From: Chara braunii
Lineage: Eukaryota > Streptophyta > Charophyceae > Charales > Characeae
Length of the DNA stretch: 52,560 nt
Assembly: GCA_003427395.1 (NCBI GenBank)
Contig: BFEA01000010.1
Location: 7,369,995-7,422,554 of the forward strand
Direction: 5' to 3'
Below, in pieces: positions 8,872 through 19,666 of the stretch (its first letter is position 1; each line of letters begins with the position of its first letter). Position numbers and translations under genes: made by a program. The notes beneath the pieces were generated by a model. It ran no database searches. It worked only from the letters and a program-made list of their open reading frames with translations, and had not been told where the DNA came from.

Positions 8872-10196
8872 ATGAGAAAGTTTCGGTTAAAGGATGAGGA
8901 GGAGATTGAAAAGAATGAGGAAGAAATTATGTTTATCCTCAAAGAATACGAAGGGGGTTGTCAAAAAATTGGGAAAGCAACAGAAAGAGAGAAGATGAAA
9001 AAATACTACGGCAAAAACTTGAAGAAGAAGTTCAAACTTAAAAGAGGACACCTCTTTGTGGATGGCAAAAGTGGGTTGCCTCCATTAAGAGTAGTGTGCG
9101 AGAATGAAAGACGGTTAGAAATCATTGCTGCCCTATACGGAGTTGTAGGAGGTCACAGAGTTGCTGAAGCAACCTACACCAAAACTGCTAAGCTTTATTT
9201 CTGGTCTGGTATGAGAGATGTGATTTACATATTTTGTAAGTCGTGTCTACAGTGTCAAAAGAGGTCTACAACGAGATTGGTTTAAGCCTCTATTTCTATT
9301 TCCCACTATCCTGGTAGAATTTGGTAGTTGAGTTCATTTGGATCTCATCACTATGCCCTAAGGCGAATGCAGGATGAGATACATACTGAACATGAGAGAC
9401 AATTTATCTGGCTATGTTGAAGCAAAAACTCTGAAAAGGAACACAGCCGAACAAATGGCTTATTCGATAGAGAAAATATATCTCAGATATCCTTTTATCA
9501 GAGAGTTTAGTTCAGAAAATGGATCAAAATTTAGAAATGAAGTTGTAAGGAGAACCACTATCAGACTGAGTGTCAGAATCACATACGTAACTGCTTATCA
9601 TCCTCAAACCAATTCACCTGTTGAGAGCGGTCAGAAAACTTGGAAGTATTCACTAGCAAAGCGGTGTGAAGGAAATCTCAACAGCTGGCTAAAGAAGTTA
9701 AAAGTTGCAGTTTGTGCTGACAATATCACAATTAAGAGGACTGTTAACTATGCACCATTCAGTTTGTGGTATGGTCGGTATGGTACTTTACATATTAAAA
9801 GCATAATCAAAACTTTGTCAAGTCAAGAAAGAAACAAAGAATATTTCATCTCATAACTTCTATACATCAGAATGAGACAGATATTGAAAGTTGATCAGGT
9901 TGTGTTAGATGTTGCAGAGATGATGGTCACTACTCGACTATCTGATCAAAAGAGGTGGAATAAAAAGAGATACATAAGAAAAAAAAAAGTAAAAAAGAAG
10001 TGACGTCGTCTTACTTTATGACAATTCATTAGAGACTCGATGGATTAAATGTTTGGAACCTAGATGGTTTGATCCTTACACTGGTGAAGCAGAAGGTAAA
10101 GTCTATCAGATATCCAAGATGGATGGTTCAAGAATTCATGATATGGGATCAGGGTCGAGACTTCATAAGTTTATCTTTTTAGATCCTGATTTGTAG
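8872..10196 (+). pseudogene. Ty3/gypsy integrase remnant (element 1)
   Basis: Integrase inserts the DNA copy into the genome. The zinc-binding domain is at 9130-9282: G-G-H-R, Y-F-W-S-G-M and C-K-S-C-L-Q-C-Q are visible, but the first His of the HHCC set appears to be Tyr. The catalytic core spans 9330-9700. The first Asp is in H-L-D-L-I in a separate frame at about 9333. The second is replaced by Glu (S-S-E-N-G-S-K-F instead of a D-N-G phrase) at about 9520. The Glu is kept in H-P-Q-T-N-S-P-V-E-S-G. The C-terminal part (L-R-M-R-Q, W-F-D-P-Y, R-L-H-K-F) is readable to the TAG at 10194. Stops and frameshifts at about 9283, 9359, 9854 and 10002 break it. There is no chromodomain. The core identification is firm, and activity is excluded by the breaks. 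Confidence 0.75.
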
Positions 10197-10610
10197 GACA
10201 ATTCATGACTAATCTTGCAGAGAACTGAGGCTGCAAGAATGAATTTTCAGTCGACAATGACTAATCTTGCATTGTCAATTCAATAAGTCAATTTCCATCA
10301 TGTCAGTTTTGACACGAAGGACTAAGGAAAAATCTTCAGACAGTTTGTATTTGTTTCTGCATGTGAACTAATTTTCTTATTTCTATAATTGACAAAACTA
10401 ACGAGATTAAAGTATCACTGATGCAGAGTCATAGTCGATCCACGAGTGTTAGATCCCTCAGAGTAGGGAGTAACTATGAGATGCAGTTGCAGTAGGAAGT
10501 GATGGGATATCACTTTCCTAAGTAGTGACTCAGTGTCAAGTTTGAAAAACTCGTGGCTGTGGCACATTAAGGATATAAATAGTATCATTTTTGTAATGAA
10601 GAGAAAGTTT
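10197..10610. other. Sequence after element 1 pol, possible start of 3' LTR
   Basis: AT-rich, no open frame. TGACTAATCTTGCA occurs twice (10207 and 10258). A TATAAATA-like box at 10573-10580 could belong to an LTR promoter, but no second LTR is present in the window to prove it. Confidence 0.35.
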
Positions 10611-10805
10611 GATGGGCATAAAGAAGTTCAACTTTGCTTGACCAAGAGTTGTCAGTAAAAGGACCTCATGTCGTTTGACTAAGTTGCTTGTCCAAGAAAA
10701 TTCTCATGAGGACAGGCATAAAAAACTCCAGCTCTACTTGACAAAGAGTTGTCAGCAAAGGGACTTCGTGTTTTTTGACTAAGTTGCCTATCTTCTGTCT
10801 TAGAC
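10611..10805. repeat. 100-bp tandem repeat, two copies
   Basis: Units start at 10611 (GATGGGCATAAA) and 10711 (GACAGGCATAAA). They share TTGAC-AAGAGTTGTCAG-AAA-GGAC and TTTGACTAAGTTGC. The period is 100 bases, with roughly one base in six different by eye. Confidence 0.8.
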
Positions 10806-11015
10806 GAGGGAAGGGACCACTCTGAGACCATTGTCTCGATATCTCCTTGAGGCTCGCGGGAGGTCTCTTGGAGAATTCTCAAATGAGGGAAGGGACCTCT
10901 CTTGGACCAGCACATTGTATTTCCTTGAGACTGAAGGGAGGTCTCTTGCAAATACTTTGTTATTTGTTGTCTTGTTGTTGTTCAATGCCGCATGAGACTG
11001 AAAGGACGTCTCTTG
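10806..11015. repeat. About 79-bp tandem repeat, two full copies and a partial
   Basis: Units begin GAGGGAAGGGACC at 10806 and 10885 and end GGGAGGTCTCTTG. A partial third copy (GAGACTGAAAGGACGTCTCTTGAG) is at 10993-11016. The array follows directly on the 100-bp repeat and may be part of a repeat-built LTR. Confidence 0.75.
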
Positions 11016-11135
11016 AGAAACGGTTGTTCATTTGTTTGGCGCATGGGCAGTCTGCTTTTGGGCTTTGTATGCTTGTTATTTGCCTGTGCCTGAGGTTTTC
11101 TTCTTTTTAGCCTAAGTCATTATTGATTGTCGGGG

Positions 11136-11330
11136 CTAGCCAGAGCCTTACCGTAACAGGTTGCAATCTGGTGGGGTCAGCAAGTCCCCGACTCGAGTGT
11201 TAAATTCCGTAGTTGGCTTAGGCTAAGGCTCCGGGAATCTAACCTAGAAAGCCAGAAGGGGTCAGTTGGAACCCTACCGCAGTCAGAGGTTGCAATCAAG
11301 TGGGTTAGCAAAAACCCGAATCGTAGCTGC
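11136..11330. repeat. Diverged direct repeat of about 125 bp
   Basis: CCTTACCG-AACAGGTTGCAATC followed by GTGGG-TCAGCAA and CCCGA-TCG at about 11145-11200 recurs at about 11271-11325 with more changes. No gene is present. The surrounding 11016-11860 holds only short unrelated frames. Confidence 0.6.
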
Positions 11331-11866
11331 GTACGAAATTTGGGCATGGCAGCCAGCGCCCTAGGCCAAAATTTGGCGGGTGAGCCAGACCCGACCGTCG
11401 TGGTCAAATCTGGTATATGATAGTTGGTCTGACGGGAGGTTTACTATGTTAGGGTGACCAGACCCGTTATAGTCTGGATGTCCTCGCGTGAGGCGCACCA
11501 AAGGGTCATCATATTCCTGTAGTGGGTATGGTGCGGCCTGCCATTGAAGCAGGTTAAAGGTGTTGTCAGGACATATGGTCATATTAGTCATGGCCTGACG
11601 CCGACCGAATGAGGGATATCAGACTGAAGGGAGGTATGTCAACCCTTACCAATGGTGGGCCAAAACCAAGGCAATCGATGAGTTCTTGGTGTGAAGAACT
11701 ATTTAATATTTATGTTGTTTATTATTTTATTATGAGGTTTAATTTATTTTATTTTATTTTATTTCTACTTAACTACTGTTTGTTAGGGAACTTGCTTATT
11801 GGATCTTGTTTGGTGGTTTGTGGAACCTATTGTTTGCAGGTTTATGCAGGTTCACTCAAAGTTCCT

Positions 11867-12055
11867 AGACCAGAGAAAGAAAAAGGGGTTTGGTATCGCT
11901 TTTGTTTATCTAAAAACTTGAGGAGATGCCTCACTTAGATTAGAGAAAGAGAACGGGATTTGGTATCCCCCTCGATTGCTTGAGAAGTTGAGAAGACATC
12001 TCACTCAGACCAAAGAACAAGAAAAGGGTTTGGTATACCTTATCCTCAACACAAC
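11867..12055. repeat. 70-bp tandem repeat, three copies
   Basis: Unit starts lie at 11867, 11937 and 12007, exactly 70 bases apart. Each reads AGA-CAGAGAAAGA-AA-GGG-TTTGGTAT, and the first two end GATGCCTCACTT or GACATCTCACTC. The third copy is cut off after about 48 bases. The period is not a multiple of three, so it is not a protein repeat. Confidence 0.85.
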
Positions 12056-14139
12056 TGACAGAGTAAGTGCCCTCAACACTGATGATAGTTTGAGAATATC
12101 CCCTGCATTATTGTCAAGATGTGACGAGGTAACTTCTCCATCGAGGAAAGATCAGAAAAAATCAGATTTCGGAATGACAAGAGGAATTGCAAATGAGAAA
12201 TTGAGATATAATCCTTCTTGAATTATTTTGGTGGCCGACAAAGTGGCCTGATTAACAAGGAACCTGCATCCTCGACCTTAAGGTATTAAATCTCTCAAGC
12301 GAGAGATGCTATGGAGTATGATATGGACTGAAAATTTCAAGAGGAGAAAATCATAAAAATCAAGGAAATTTGTTGTGCTTATACAAGATATAAAAGATAA
12401 CCATAAATTCTATCTGGAGCAAAACAAGAAGAAAGAAAATGCAAAAGAGAGTGTAGTTACTAAGTTGAGATTGAGAAGAAACTGAACATGGGATGGAGGG
12501 TGACGATACTGGCACTTACGCCTTGCTTGCCCCAAGTATAGTCGGAGCTTTAGGGGAGTACTGAGGACAGGAGAGCTTGGGGCGCCATAACACGCCTCAA
12601 ACTTTTTCTGATAATACTTCATCCTCGTGGGAGATGAAGTTCGTTCGTACCCGGCTGTGAATGAGTGGCGCGGGTAGACCCTTGAGTGGGTTTCATAACT
12701 GTACTTATGATCTTCCTCCTCCTCTGAACTGTAGTGTCTTATGGCACGCAGCGCGGGCTCCTCAGGAGCCTTTCCTCCCCTACCGCCCTCTCCTTTTCCT
12801 TATCCTCGACGTGCTTCAAGCATGATGCAAGGTAGGTCACTACTAAACGACGTGTAAGAGGAAAGAGTTGCTTTAGCGAGAGAAACCCTACATTGTCACT
12901 ACTATACTTGCGCAAGCGTTAGGAGAATTAGGTGTTAGCACTAACTCGCTACGAGAGATTCATTACTTTGATACTCAGAAATGAATGTTAGCATTACTAA
13001 TTGTTACTACTTTATTCTGCTTGCTGGGTTTGTTTTGGCCCAACGAGGACGTTGGGCGGGGGTTTGGTATTATGTCGGACGACACGGTATCCCGACCCTT
13101 CGCGGTGTACCAGGCACACCTCATTCACGACCCTCAACATCATGCCAGACTCATCTTGTGCGCAACCTGTTCCTGGACTGGTCTGGCTGGCACTACCACA
13201 ACAAAAAAAAGGGGGTTGTGCCAATGGACTTTCGTTTGGTCCACGTGAACTTGGCGCCCTGCTGCACATCAGAGCACGATCGGCCCGTGCTCGTGGAAGT
13301 CGACCTAAGATTATGCACGCACACAACCATCTCCATGCGTTCCCAATCTTCTTGGATGACGGACTACTTTGCGGATGATTCTTAATCATGTGCATTGCTT
13401 GAAGTGTTTCATGCCTCTTCCTCTGGGAAGTGGTCTGGGTACTTCTCGTCGGAGCATAAGACTCGGATTTCAAAAGTCGGGGCGTCTCCACCGAATCGAC
13501 AAGTACCCTCCCCGTAGAACGGTCCACTCTGGGTCGATAACAGGGCCGGCCCCTAAAGCAACGAACCCCCGCCTTAGATTCTTCCTAGAGAAAGAAAATA
13601 TGTCCATTGCGAGTAACTTTCAGTTATTCTCATTCCTAAGTTCAGGGTAACTTGGACAAAAAAAAATCGAAGGAGATAGAGAATGAGAACCATTTGGACA
13701 GGTATAGGTAGATAAGGTCATTTGGGATAGAAAGGGTCCATCCTCGGGAAAAGGCTAAGTTTATCTAACCTTATCTGCTTTATTTCAATGAAATTCGTTT
13801 CACGGTGCCAAAGTTTTTCAAAACAACGAATCCTTTTTGACACGCAAGCAGGTGAGAAGTAAAAAAAAGATAATCCTTTTCCCTTTTCTCAAATAGGCAT
13901 AATCAATCTCCTTTGCAAGCATCCTTCTACCTACCTGCACAAAGCGCAAAGAAAACAAGTTCAAAAGAAACCAGTACAATCCCACACTCAAGTCGGACCT
14001 TTCCATTCACATGCATGACTCGCACAAATTTGCTTTACCTTTTCTTTCGAACATTCAAAACAACAAGGTCAAGCAAAGCGTGGGTTCACACAGGTGTGAA
14101 GGGAAATCTGAGTCAATCAACTGACCTTGAGTGAAGTTT
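12056..14139. other. No recognised gene
   Basis: Frames of up to 171 codons on both strands overlap one another at 12981-13527, which is typical of GC-rich non-coding DNA. None shows a domain, signal peptide or codon-like pattern that I can support. The phrase TTTTGGTGGCCGACAAAGTGGCC at 12227-12250 resembles the end of an LTR followed by a priming site, but no partner LTR was found. Confidence 0.5.
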
Positions 14140-14900
14140 GAATCGACTTACTCAAGAAAGCTGAGTAATACTCCAATCAAAAGAAAATGACTGCCACACA
14201 ACTCCACGAGTTGTGGCCTTTTCATTGAACGACGGTCCGCGTCTTTTCCAAGTGCTCAAATGAGCAGAGGTTGGGCCACAAAAAAACTCAAGCAAGGTAG
14301 CTCTCCAGGAGGGTGTTCCCACAAACGAGTTTTCAGGTGGTCCCAATGTCCCAAACTGGTCCCTGCTTAAACTGGTACGAATGCCGCGGGTTGTCCTAAC
14401 ACAATCCCAACTACACTATAACCACCAAGGATACTCCCTAACCAGCCGCAAGTCCACGCCGCCTCGAATCACCACGTCCGCTCAAAATAACCTCAACAAC
14501 CACGTGTGTCCCGACTTCAAGTTGGTCCACATTGGTCCCAAAATGGTTCCAGGTCGGTCCCATATCATCGCCCACATCACTGGATGGTTCCAACACCGAA
14601 ATCGCTTGTACTGCGTGCCACAAAAAAAATAAAGGTGGCCCTGGCTCAAAACCGCATGTGTTGCGAGCCCCAATGACTACTGCCATGTGTACTCACTTCG
14701 CAATCTCTTCATACCGCCTGACCACGCACCACTGCCGCACGATCCCAACCATGCACCAGCGCTAGCCCAACCTCTAGGCCACATTGGACTCCACCATAAC
14801 CGCTGCTCATATAAAAAAAAAAAACAGAGGACCACGTCGCTGTGCGGCACCATTGCCTAATCACACACAAAAAAACGGTTCCACCACACTGCAAAATTTT
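14140..14900. other. Sequence with recurring A-runs, no gene
   Basis: Short A-runs of 7-12 bases (14279, 14622, 14812, 14869) are each followed by GG-TGGCC, GAGGACCA or GGTTCCA words, suggesting a very diverged repeat leading into the satellite that starts at 14901. Competing frames on both strands rule out a confident gene. Confidence 0.4.
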
Positions 14901-15904
14901 GGCAGCACTGCCCCTCGAACATAGTGTCGTTGACAAGCCGACACTCCGACATCATCTCCCCACCAAAAAGAACGCTTTAATGTCCCAGCCGCGCTGTAAT
15001 TTTGGCAGTACAATTGCCCCACTAAAACTGTCGTTGTTGTCGTGCGTCCAAACGGATAGCACTTCCCCTTAGGAAGGCCTTGATGCTGCCGCACCCCCAG
15101 TCGGGCAGCACCTCCCTACTGAAAGTGTTGTTGTCGCAGCACCTGCCCAGACGCACAACGCACGCACAAGGATGGGGAAAAAAACTCCTAGCCCTCAGCT
15201 ATGGCTGCCTCCCTTCTCCTCCTCCAACTGGCAGCACTGCCCCTCGAACATAGTGTCCTTGACAAGCCGGCACTCCGACATCATCTCCCCACCAAAAAGG
15301 ATGCTTTAATGTCCCGGCCGCTGCCGTAATTTCGGCAGTACAACTGCCCCACTAAAACTGTCGTTGCTGTCGTGCCTCCAAATGGATAGCACTTGCCCTT
15401 AGGAAGGCCTTGATGCTGCTGCACCACCAGTCGGGCAGCACCTCCCTACTGAAAGTGCTGCTGTCGCAGCACCTGCCCAGACGCACAGTGTGCGCACAAG
15501 GATGGGGCAAAAAGCTCCCAGCCCTCAGCGCCTGCCCAGACGCACAAGAATGGGGCAAAAAGCTCCCAGCCCTCAGCTATGGCTGCCTCCGTTCTCCTCC
15601 TCCAACTGGCAGCACTGCCCCTCGAACGTAGTGTCCTTCTCCCCACCAAAAAGAACGTTTTAATGTCCTGGCCGCGCCGTAATTTCGGCAGTACAACTGC
15701 CCCACTAAAATTGTCGTTGCTGTCGCGCCTCCAAACGGATAGCACTTCCCCTTAGGAAGGCCTTGATGCTGCCGCACCACCAGTCGGGCAGCACCTCCCT
15801 ACTGAAAGTGTTGTTGTCGCAGCACCTGCCCAGACGCACAGCGCACGCACAAGGATGGGGCAAAAAACTCCCAGCCCTCAGCTATGGCTGCCTCCCTTCT
15901 CCTC
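14901..15904. repeat. 330-380 bp satellite-like tandem repeat, three copies
   Basis: Each copy opens with GGCAGCACTGCCCCTCGAAC, at 14901, 15230 and 15608. Common landmarks are CCCCACCAAAAAG, TAATGTCC, GGCAGTACAA-TGCCCCACTAAAA, GGATAGCACTT-CCCTTAGGAAG, CAGTCGGGCAGCACC and ATGGCTGCCTCC. Copy lengths are 329, 378 and about 297. Copy 2 is longer because of an internal duplication around 15503-15575 (GGGGCAAAAAGCTCCCAGCC twice), and copy 3 lacks the GACAAGCCG part. The high identity between copies indicates recent amplification. The frames on both strands are by-products. Confidence 0.9.
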
Positions 15905-16497
15905 AGCAGCATTGCCAAGACGTGCTTGGCTGCTGGGCTGAATGCTGACTTTTATAGCCGGTCGATGGCTGTGGGCAACTGCTTTGCCCACAACCAAAAT
16001 TTGTAATTGGCCTTGGCCCTTGATCTGAGCCACGATCAAGGGCCAGGAATCTTGATGTTCCCCTAGGGGAACCAAGATCCCGAATACCCAGAAGCATTTG
16101 GCTTTTCTCGTAGGGCAAATGCTTCTGAAAATGGTTGTATTCAACCATTTGTTGCAACCTGTTCAAAATGAACAGTTGCAGTATTTTCCCCCCTGCCAGA
16201 ACCTTCCACCCCCTGCACCTATCCCACGATCGCGGCCACATACGCGGCCGTTTTCTTTTCTTCCCCTTCCTTATTATTATTATTATTATTTTTCTGTCTC
16301 CACCCCCTCGGTTTCCTCGTGAAGGGGACACTTCAGTCGAACCAGAGCCAAGCTCAACAGGGTCTTCATTCCTCCTGTCGCGCTTGTATCCGGCACAGGG
16401 AGAGCACCAGATCCAGGTGTCCGTTCGCAGCTCATTCCCAAGCGAACAGGCGCGCATGGTGGTTTCCATGATAGGAAGAGCCGACATTAAAGAAATC
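15905..16497. other. No recognised gene; short TTA microsatellite
   Basis: The region contains a (TTA)n run at 16270-16291 and an inverted phrase near 16080-16150 (AGCATTTGGCTTTTCTCGTAGGGCAAATGCTT). Frames on both strands (to 194 codons) run through the same bases and show no domain. Confidence 0.5.
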
Positions 16498-16660
16498 CAA
16501 AAGAAGAAAAAAAACGGGAAAGAAGAAAAGAAAGAAAAACAAAAGGAAAAAACTTACCTTTACCGTTGTGGCAGCCCGTGAAAACGGGCACCACTCTACA
16601 CCGTCAGGGGACTAAAGCCCCTGTCTCATTTAATCGCGCCATATGGCGGTTGACTTTCCC
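16498..16660 (+). repeat. Upstream repeat copy a of the zinc-knuckle/GIY-YIG element
   Basis: A purine-rich lead ending AACTTACCTTTA, then a small hairpin GCCCGTGAAAACGGGC (16574-16589), CCGTCAG, GGG-ACTAAAGCCCC and GCGCCATATGG. The same landmarks in the same order recur at 17130-17275, directly ahead of the zinc-knuckle frame. Penelope-like elements often carry such repeated ends (pseudo-LTRs). That reading is inference. Confidence 0.6.
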
Positions 16661-16779
16661 CTTCCTCCATCACGCGCGTGTATCTGGCGCAGTTCAGGCG
16701 CCAAATTCAGGCGCGTTGTCAACAACCTTTCCCTGTCCGACCAACGGGCGTGGACTCAACTCGTAGGGAGGGGACTGAG

Positions 16780-16869
16780 TGGAAGTGTATACTTCCATGT
16801 TCTAGCAGTAGATTCATTCAATTTTGCTCATCCTATCAATGGAAGTAACGTGAGGCGAACTGCCAGGTT

Positions 16870-16939
<70 letters not shown>

Positions 16940-17010
16940 CGTAGTGTATAGTTCCAGGTCCTAGGAGTAGATTCATTCGATTTTGCTCTACTTGTCGATG
17001 GAAGTACCCT
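16780..17010. repeat. Diverged direct repeat flanking a TC/AC microsatellite
   Basis: TATACTTCCATGTTCTAGCAGTAGATTCATTC...TTTTGCTC...GATGGAAGTA at 16788-16847 recurs as TATAGTTCCAGGTCCTAGGAGTAGATTCATTC... at 16946-17007. The microsatellite sits between the copies. Confidence 0.75.
16872..16936. repeat. Compound microsatellite (TC)n(AC)n
   Basis: About 17 TC dinucleotides followed by about 15 AC dinucleotides without interruption. Confidence 0.97.
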
Positions 17011-17129
17011 CTCTGCAGCCCATTTCTCTGAAACGAACGGGCGCAGAGAGAAAGCGGCAGCTCGTAAAACGAGACGAGGGGAATCTAAAAAAAAGACTCT
17101 AAAAAAAATCTAAAAGAATAAATCTAAAG

Positions 17130-17275
17130 CAAATCTTAAAAAAATCTAAAGAAGAAAAAAAGAAAAAGAAAAGAAACTTACCTTTAAAAAAAACGGTCGC
17201 CCGTTTAAAACGGGAACCGTCAGCTGAATTGAGGGTTGAAAGCCCCAGTCAGTTCTCACAGCGCCATCTGGTGCT
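17130..17275 (+). repeat. Upstream repeat copy b of the zinc-knuckle/GIY-YIG element
   Basis: This is the second copy of the unit at 16498-16660: AACTTACCTTTA, CCCGTTTAAAACGGG hairpin, ACCGTCAG, GGG-TTGAAAGCCCC, GCGCCATCTGG. The zinc-knuckle frame opens inside it at 17236. Confidence 0.6.
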
Positions 17276-18249
17276 CCAGCAGCGTAGTGTCTGGAATGGC
17301 AATTGATATGGCAGGAGTGGGCAGGATGGGCATGGGAGGGCAAGGGATAGGCAAGGGTGGTCAGGCGATGGGCATGGGTAACCAAGGGATGATCGGACAA
17401 GCGATGGGGAACCCAAGTATGGGCCCATCGAATCTTGCCGGTGAGAATATGGTAGCTTCGGGTAGTGCTCCAGCATCACTGTATGGGTTAGTGACGTGTT
17501 TCATATCCGGCAAGAACAGGCATTACGCCCGGAATTGTTGGCAAGTTGGGAACCGACCGAACACGGATGATGACAACTCGAGGATGAGGGAGATTTTTCA
17601 AAAAATGTCGTTGAGGGAGGAAGAGGAAGGGAATAGAAGACAGTGGGAATCCGAAGAGGCGAAGAAGGAGGAGAGGAGGGAAGGAGAGAAGATACGGGAG
17701 GAGGAGTTGAGGGAGGCAAAGTTGGAAGCCACAATTTTATGGATCTTGTCACAACGGCGTGAGCTAGTGATGATCGTGGCAGCACCACAAACAAGTAATC
17801 AAACAAGGAAGCGTTCGCCACGATCGAAGGCATCGATGCTGCAGGAATCAGCAGTTATACCGCCGAGTCCGAAGATGACAACGATGAAGTAAAGCTTGAG
17901 GCCGATAGATTTGATTGAGGCCCTAGGGACACGGAAGAAGGGCAAGAAGGCCACAAATCAGGTGCAGGGGGAAGCTAGCCAAATGGTGAGAAGGAGCCCT
18001 AAGACAAGGAGGGGGAAGGCGAAGGAAGTAGCGCCAACACAAGTCGAGGAAGGATATGAGACCCGAAAGAAGGCGTGCCCAACTGATGGCCTCGTTGAAT
18101 ATGCATTAACGCAAGCAAGGCACCTTAGCGGCCTAAAGGTGAATGAAGTTAGGAAACTCTCTGACCGTGAAGGGATTGAGTACATACTAGATACCGAAGG
18201 ATCAAGCAGTCGAAGAACTGGTGCAGTGTCGAACCAGGCTCACATATGA
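17236..18249 (+). pseudogene. CCHC zinc-knuckle protein, probable first ORF of a retroelement
   Basis: One frame runs from 17236 to 18249 with a single in-frame TAA at 17890. In order it shows a Gly/Met/Gln-rich low-complexity stretch (residues 15-65, G-x-G-M-G-type repeats), then a zinc knuckle at 17497-17538 (C-F-I-S-G-K-N-R-H-Y-A-R-N-C). The spacing is exactly CCHC, but the second Cys reads TCC (Ser). A strongly charged Glu/Arg/Lys helix (about residues 118-165, probable coiled coil) follows. After the stop come a basic Lys/Arg linker and an L-S-G-L-K-V-N-E-V-R-K-L phrase. Nucleic-acid-binding Gag-like proteins have this plan. The GIY-YIG frame follows 130 bases later on the same strand, so I infer that both belong to one element. 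The knuckle change and the stop indicate decay. A host zinc-knuckle gene is less likely. Confidence 0.6.
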
Positions 18250-18380
18250 GGGCTTCTTTGAGCGTAAGGTTCTGTTGACGTAAGGACAAAAACCAGCGCC
18301 TGGAGATCTAAACGCTGCATGAAGGTAAGTATGCAACTATCGTCCAAGGCAGCAATGAGTCGATTATGTGAGCTGACTAG

Positions 18381-19666
18381 GTGAAAAAAACGGAGGGAGA
18401 CAAAAAAGGTCCAACCATTAATGAGAGGACTGAGGAGAATGGGCTAGCGTTATTGTTGCTGCTGTTAGCAGTTAGGGGCGTCATACCTTGGTTTAGGAAG
18501 ATCTTGTGGATGGTTGATGTAAGCAGGATATATGTGAACTTACTTGGTGTATATATAGTTGTAAGCCCGTATTGTAGGTGTAGGAAAATATACATCGGAT
18601 GTACAGTAAGTAGAGTTATTACTAGGTGGGTCGAACACGTTAGATGCGTTGTATCTGGGAATACTGGCAACGCACCAAAGCTGCACACGTGGCTTCGATT
18701 TTATGGATGGAATAACTATGTTGCTGTTTCGCTCGTAAGCGATGTACAGGACGGATTAGAGGTGGAGCGTGAGTTGATTCGGAGGTTCTCGTTGTCTCTA
18801 AACACCATTGGAGGCGTGAAGGACCGGGTTCGAAGGGGACGGCGAAAAAGAGGAGTGAGGGTGGGTAGTGCCCACTATTTGGTGGGTGTGGTTGAGGTCA
18901 ACTATGAAGGGTGGAAGTATGCCTCCTTACTCGGGTTACTTGTGCAACTTGCCAGCACTAAGGTCGAGCTCGAGTTGGTAACAAGTGTGGGCACTATCTG
19001 GATTGAGTCATGGAAGAAGATTCGGGAGAGGTTTGAGGAGACAATGGTCGTAGTGAGTTGTGGTTCTTCGGGTCCTGAAGGTGGTTGCAACGCCGACGGG
19101 CACACAACGAAACAAGAGGTACCTGGGCGATCTACTTGCACAACCATGGCAAGTGAAGCATTTGTATAAGCTATCAATTAGTAGATTGGTAGATTTGTAC
19201 AGGACAGCGGGACTGTTCTTCAAACATGCAACACGTTGCTGGCTGCTACAAAAACTGGAATGCGTCGTGAAGATTAAGGGAGGGGTTGACATCAGAAGGA
19301 GACTGATCCTTAAAGTCCCGTTCTCCACACAGATTGCCATGTCTGCATTGCTCGAAAAAATCATCTTGTTATCAATCCAAGACGAAGTTATTTGTTTTCT
19401 TGTGGTAGAGAGCATGACGGTCGCCAACGTCATCCACAATTTCAGCCAGACTCTGGAGGGAGGGCACAATGTGTGTGTGTGCGCAAACTTTCCATCTAGA
19501 ACAATTTCAGGGGCACGGATGTACGAGGTTAGACGACATACCGGGGATTGACAAGTCCGTACACAACTCGAGAAATATCACGAGTGGTAGAAACGTGTCA
19601 GCCTACCAGCTGATGGAAAGGGTGTATAGTGCGCTTCGTAAAAAATGGAGGTTCGACATGCTATAG
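18381..19666 (+). pseudogene. GIY-YIG endonuclease domain of a probable Penelope-like element
   Basis: GIY-YIG nucleases cut DNA; in Penelope-like retroelements the domain makes the target nick. The first frame (18381-19166) has the full motif set at residues 56-141: G-V-Y, then K-I-Y-I-G-C-T, then an Arg helix (V-I-T-R-W-V-E-H), then E-R-E-L-I and a final L-N-T. The coordinates are about 18546-18806. The start codon is arbitrary because the frame may begin upstream. Coding continues in a second frame (19060-19551) and a third (about 19465-19666), with C-V-C-A, an R-S-V-like phrase and a basic W-R-F end, so two frameshifts exist near 19150 and 19480. No reverse transcriptase follows: homologous-looking coding ends at 19666. 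An N-terminal nuclease before the RT fits the permuted Penelope group described from green algae. A stand-alone homing-type nuclease is the alternative. Confidence 0.62.

Noticed and set aside
13012-13527. 171-codon minus frame overlapping four plus-strand frames
   Set aside because: Several frames open over the same GC-rich stretch, with no motif in any of them.
15903-16581. Overlapping frames of 148-194 codons on both strands
   Set aside because: They include poly-Ile or poly-Tyr from the TTA microsatellite and a Lys-rich run from a purine tract; no domain is seen.
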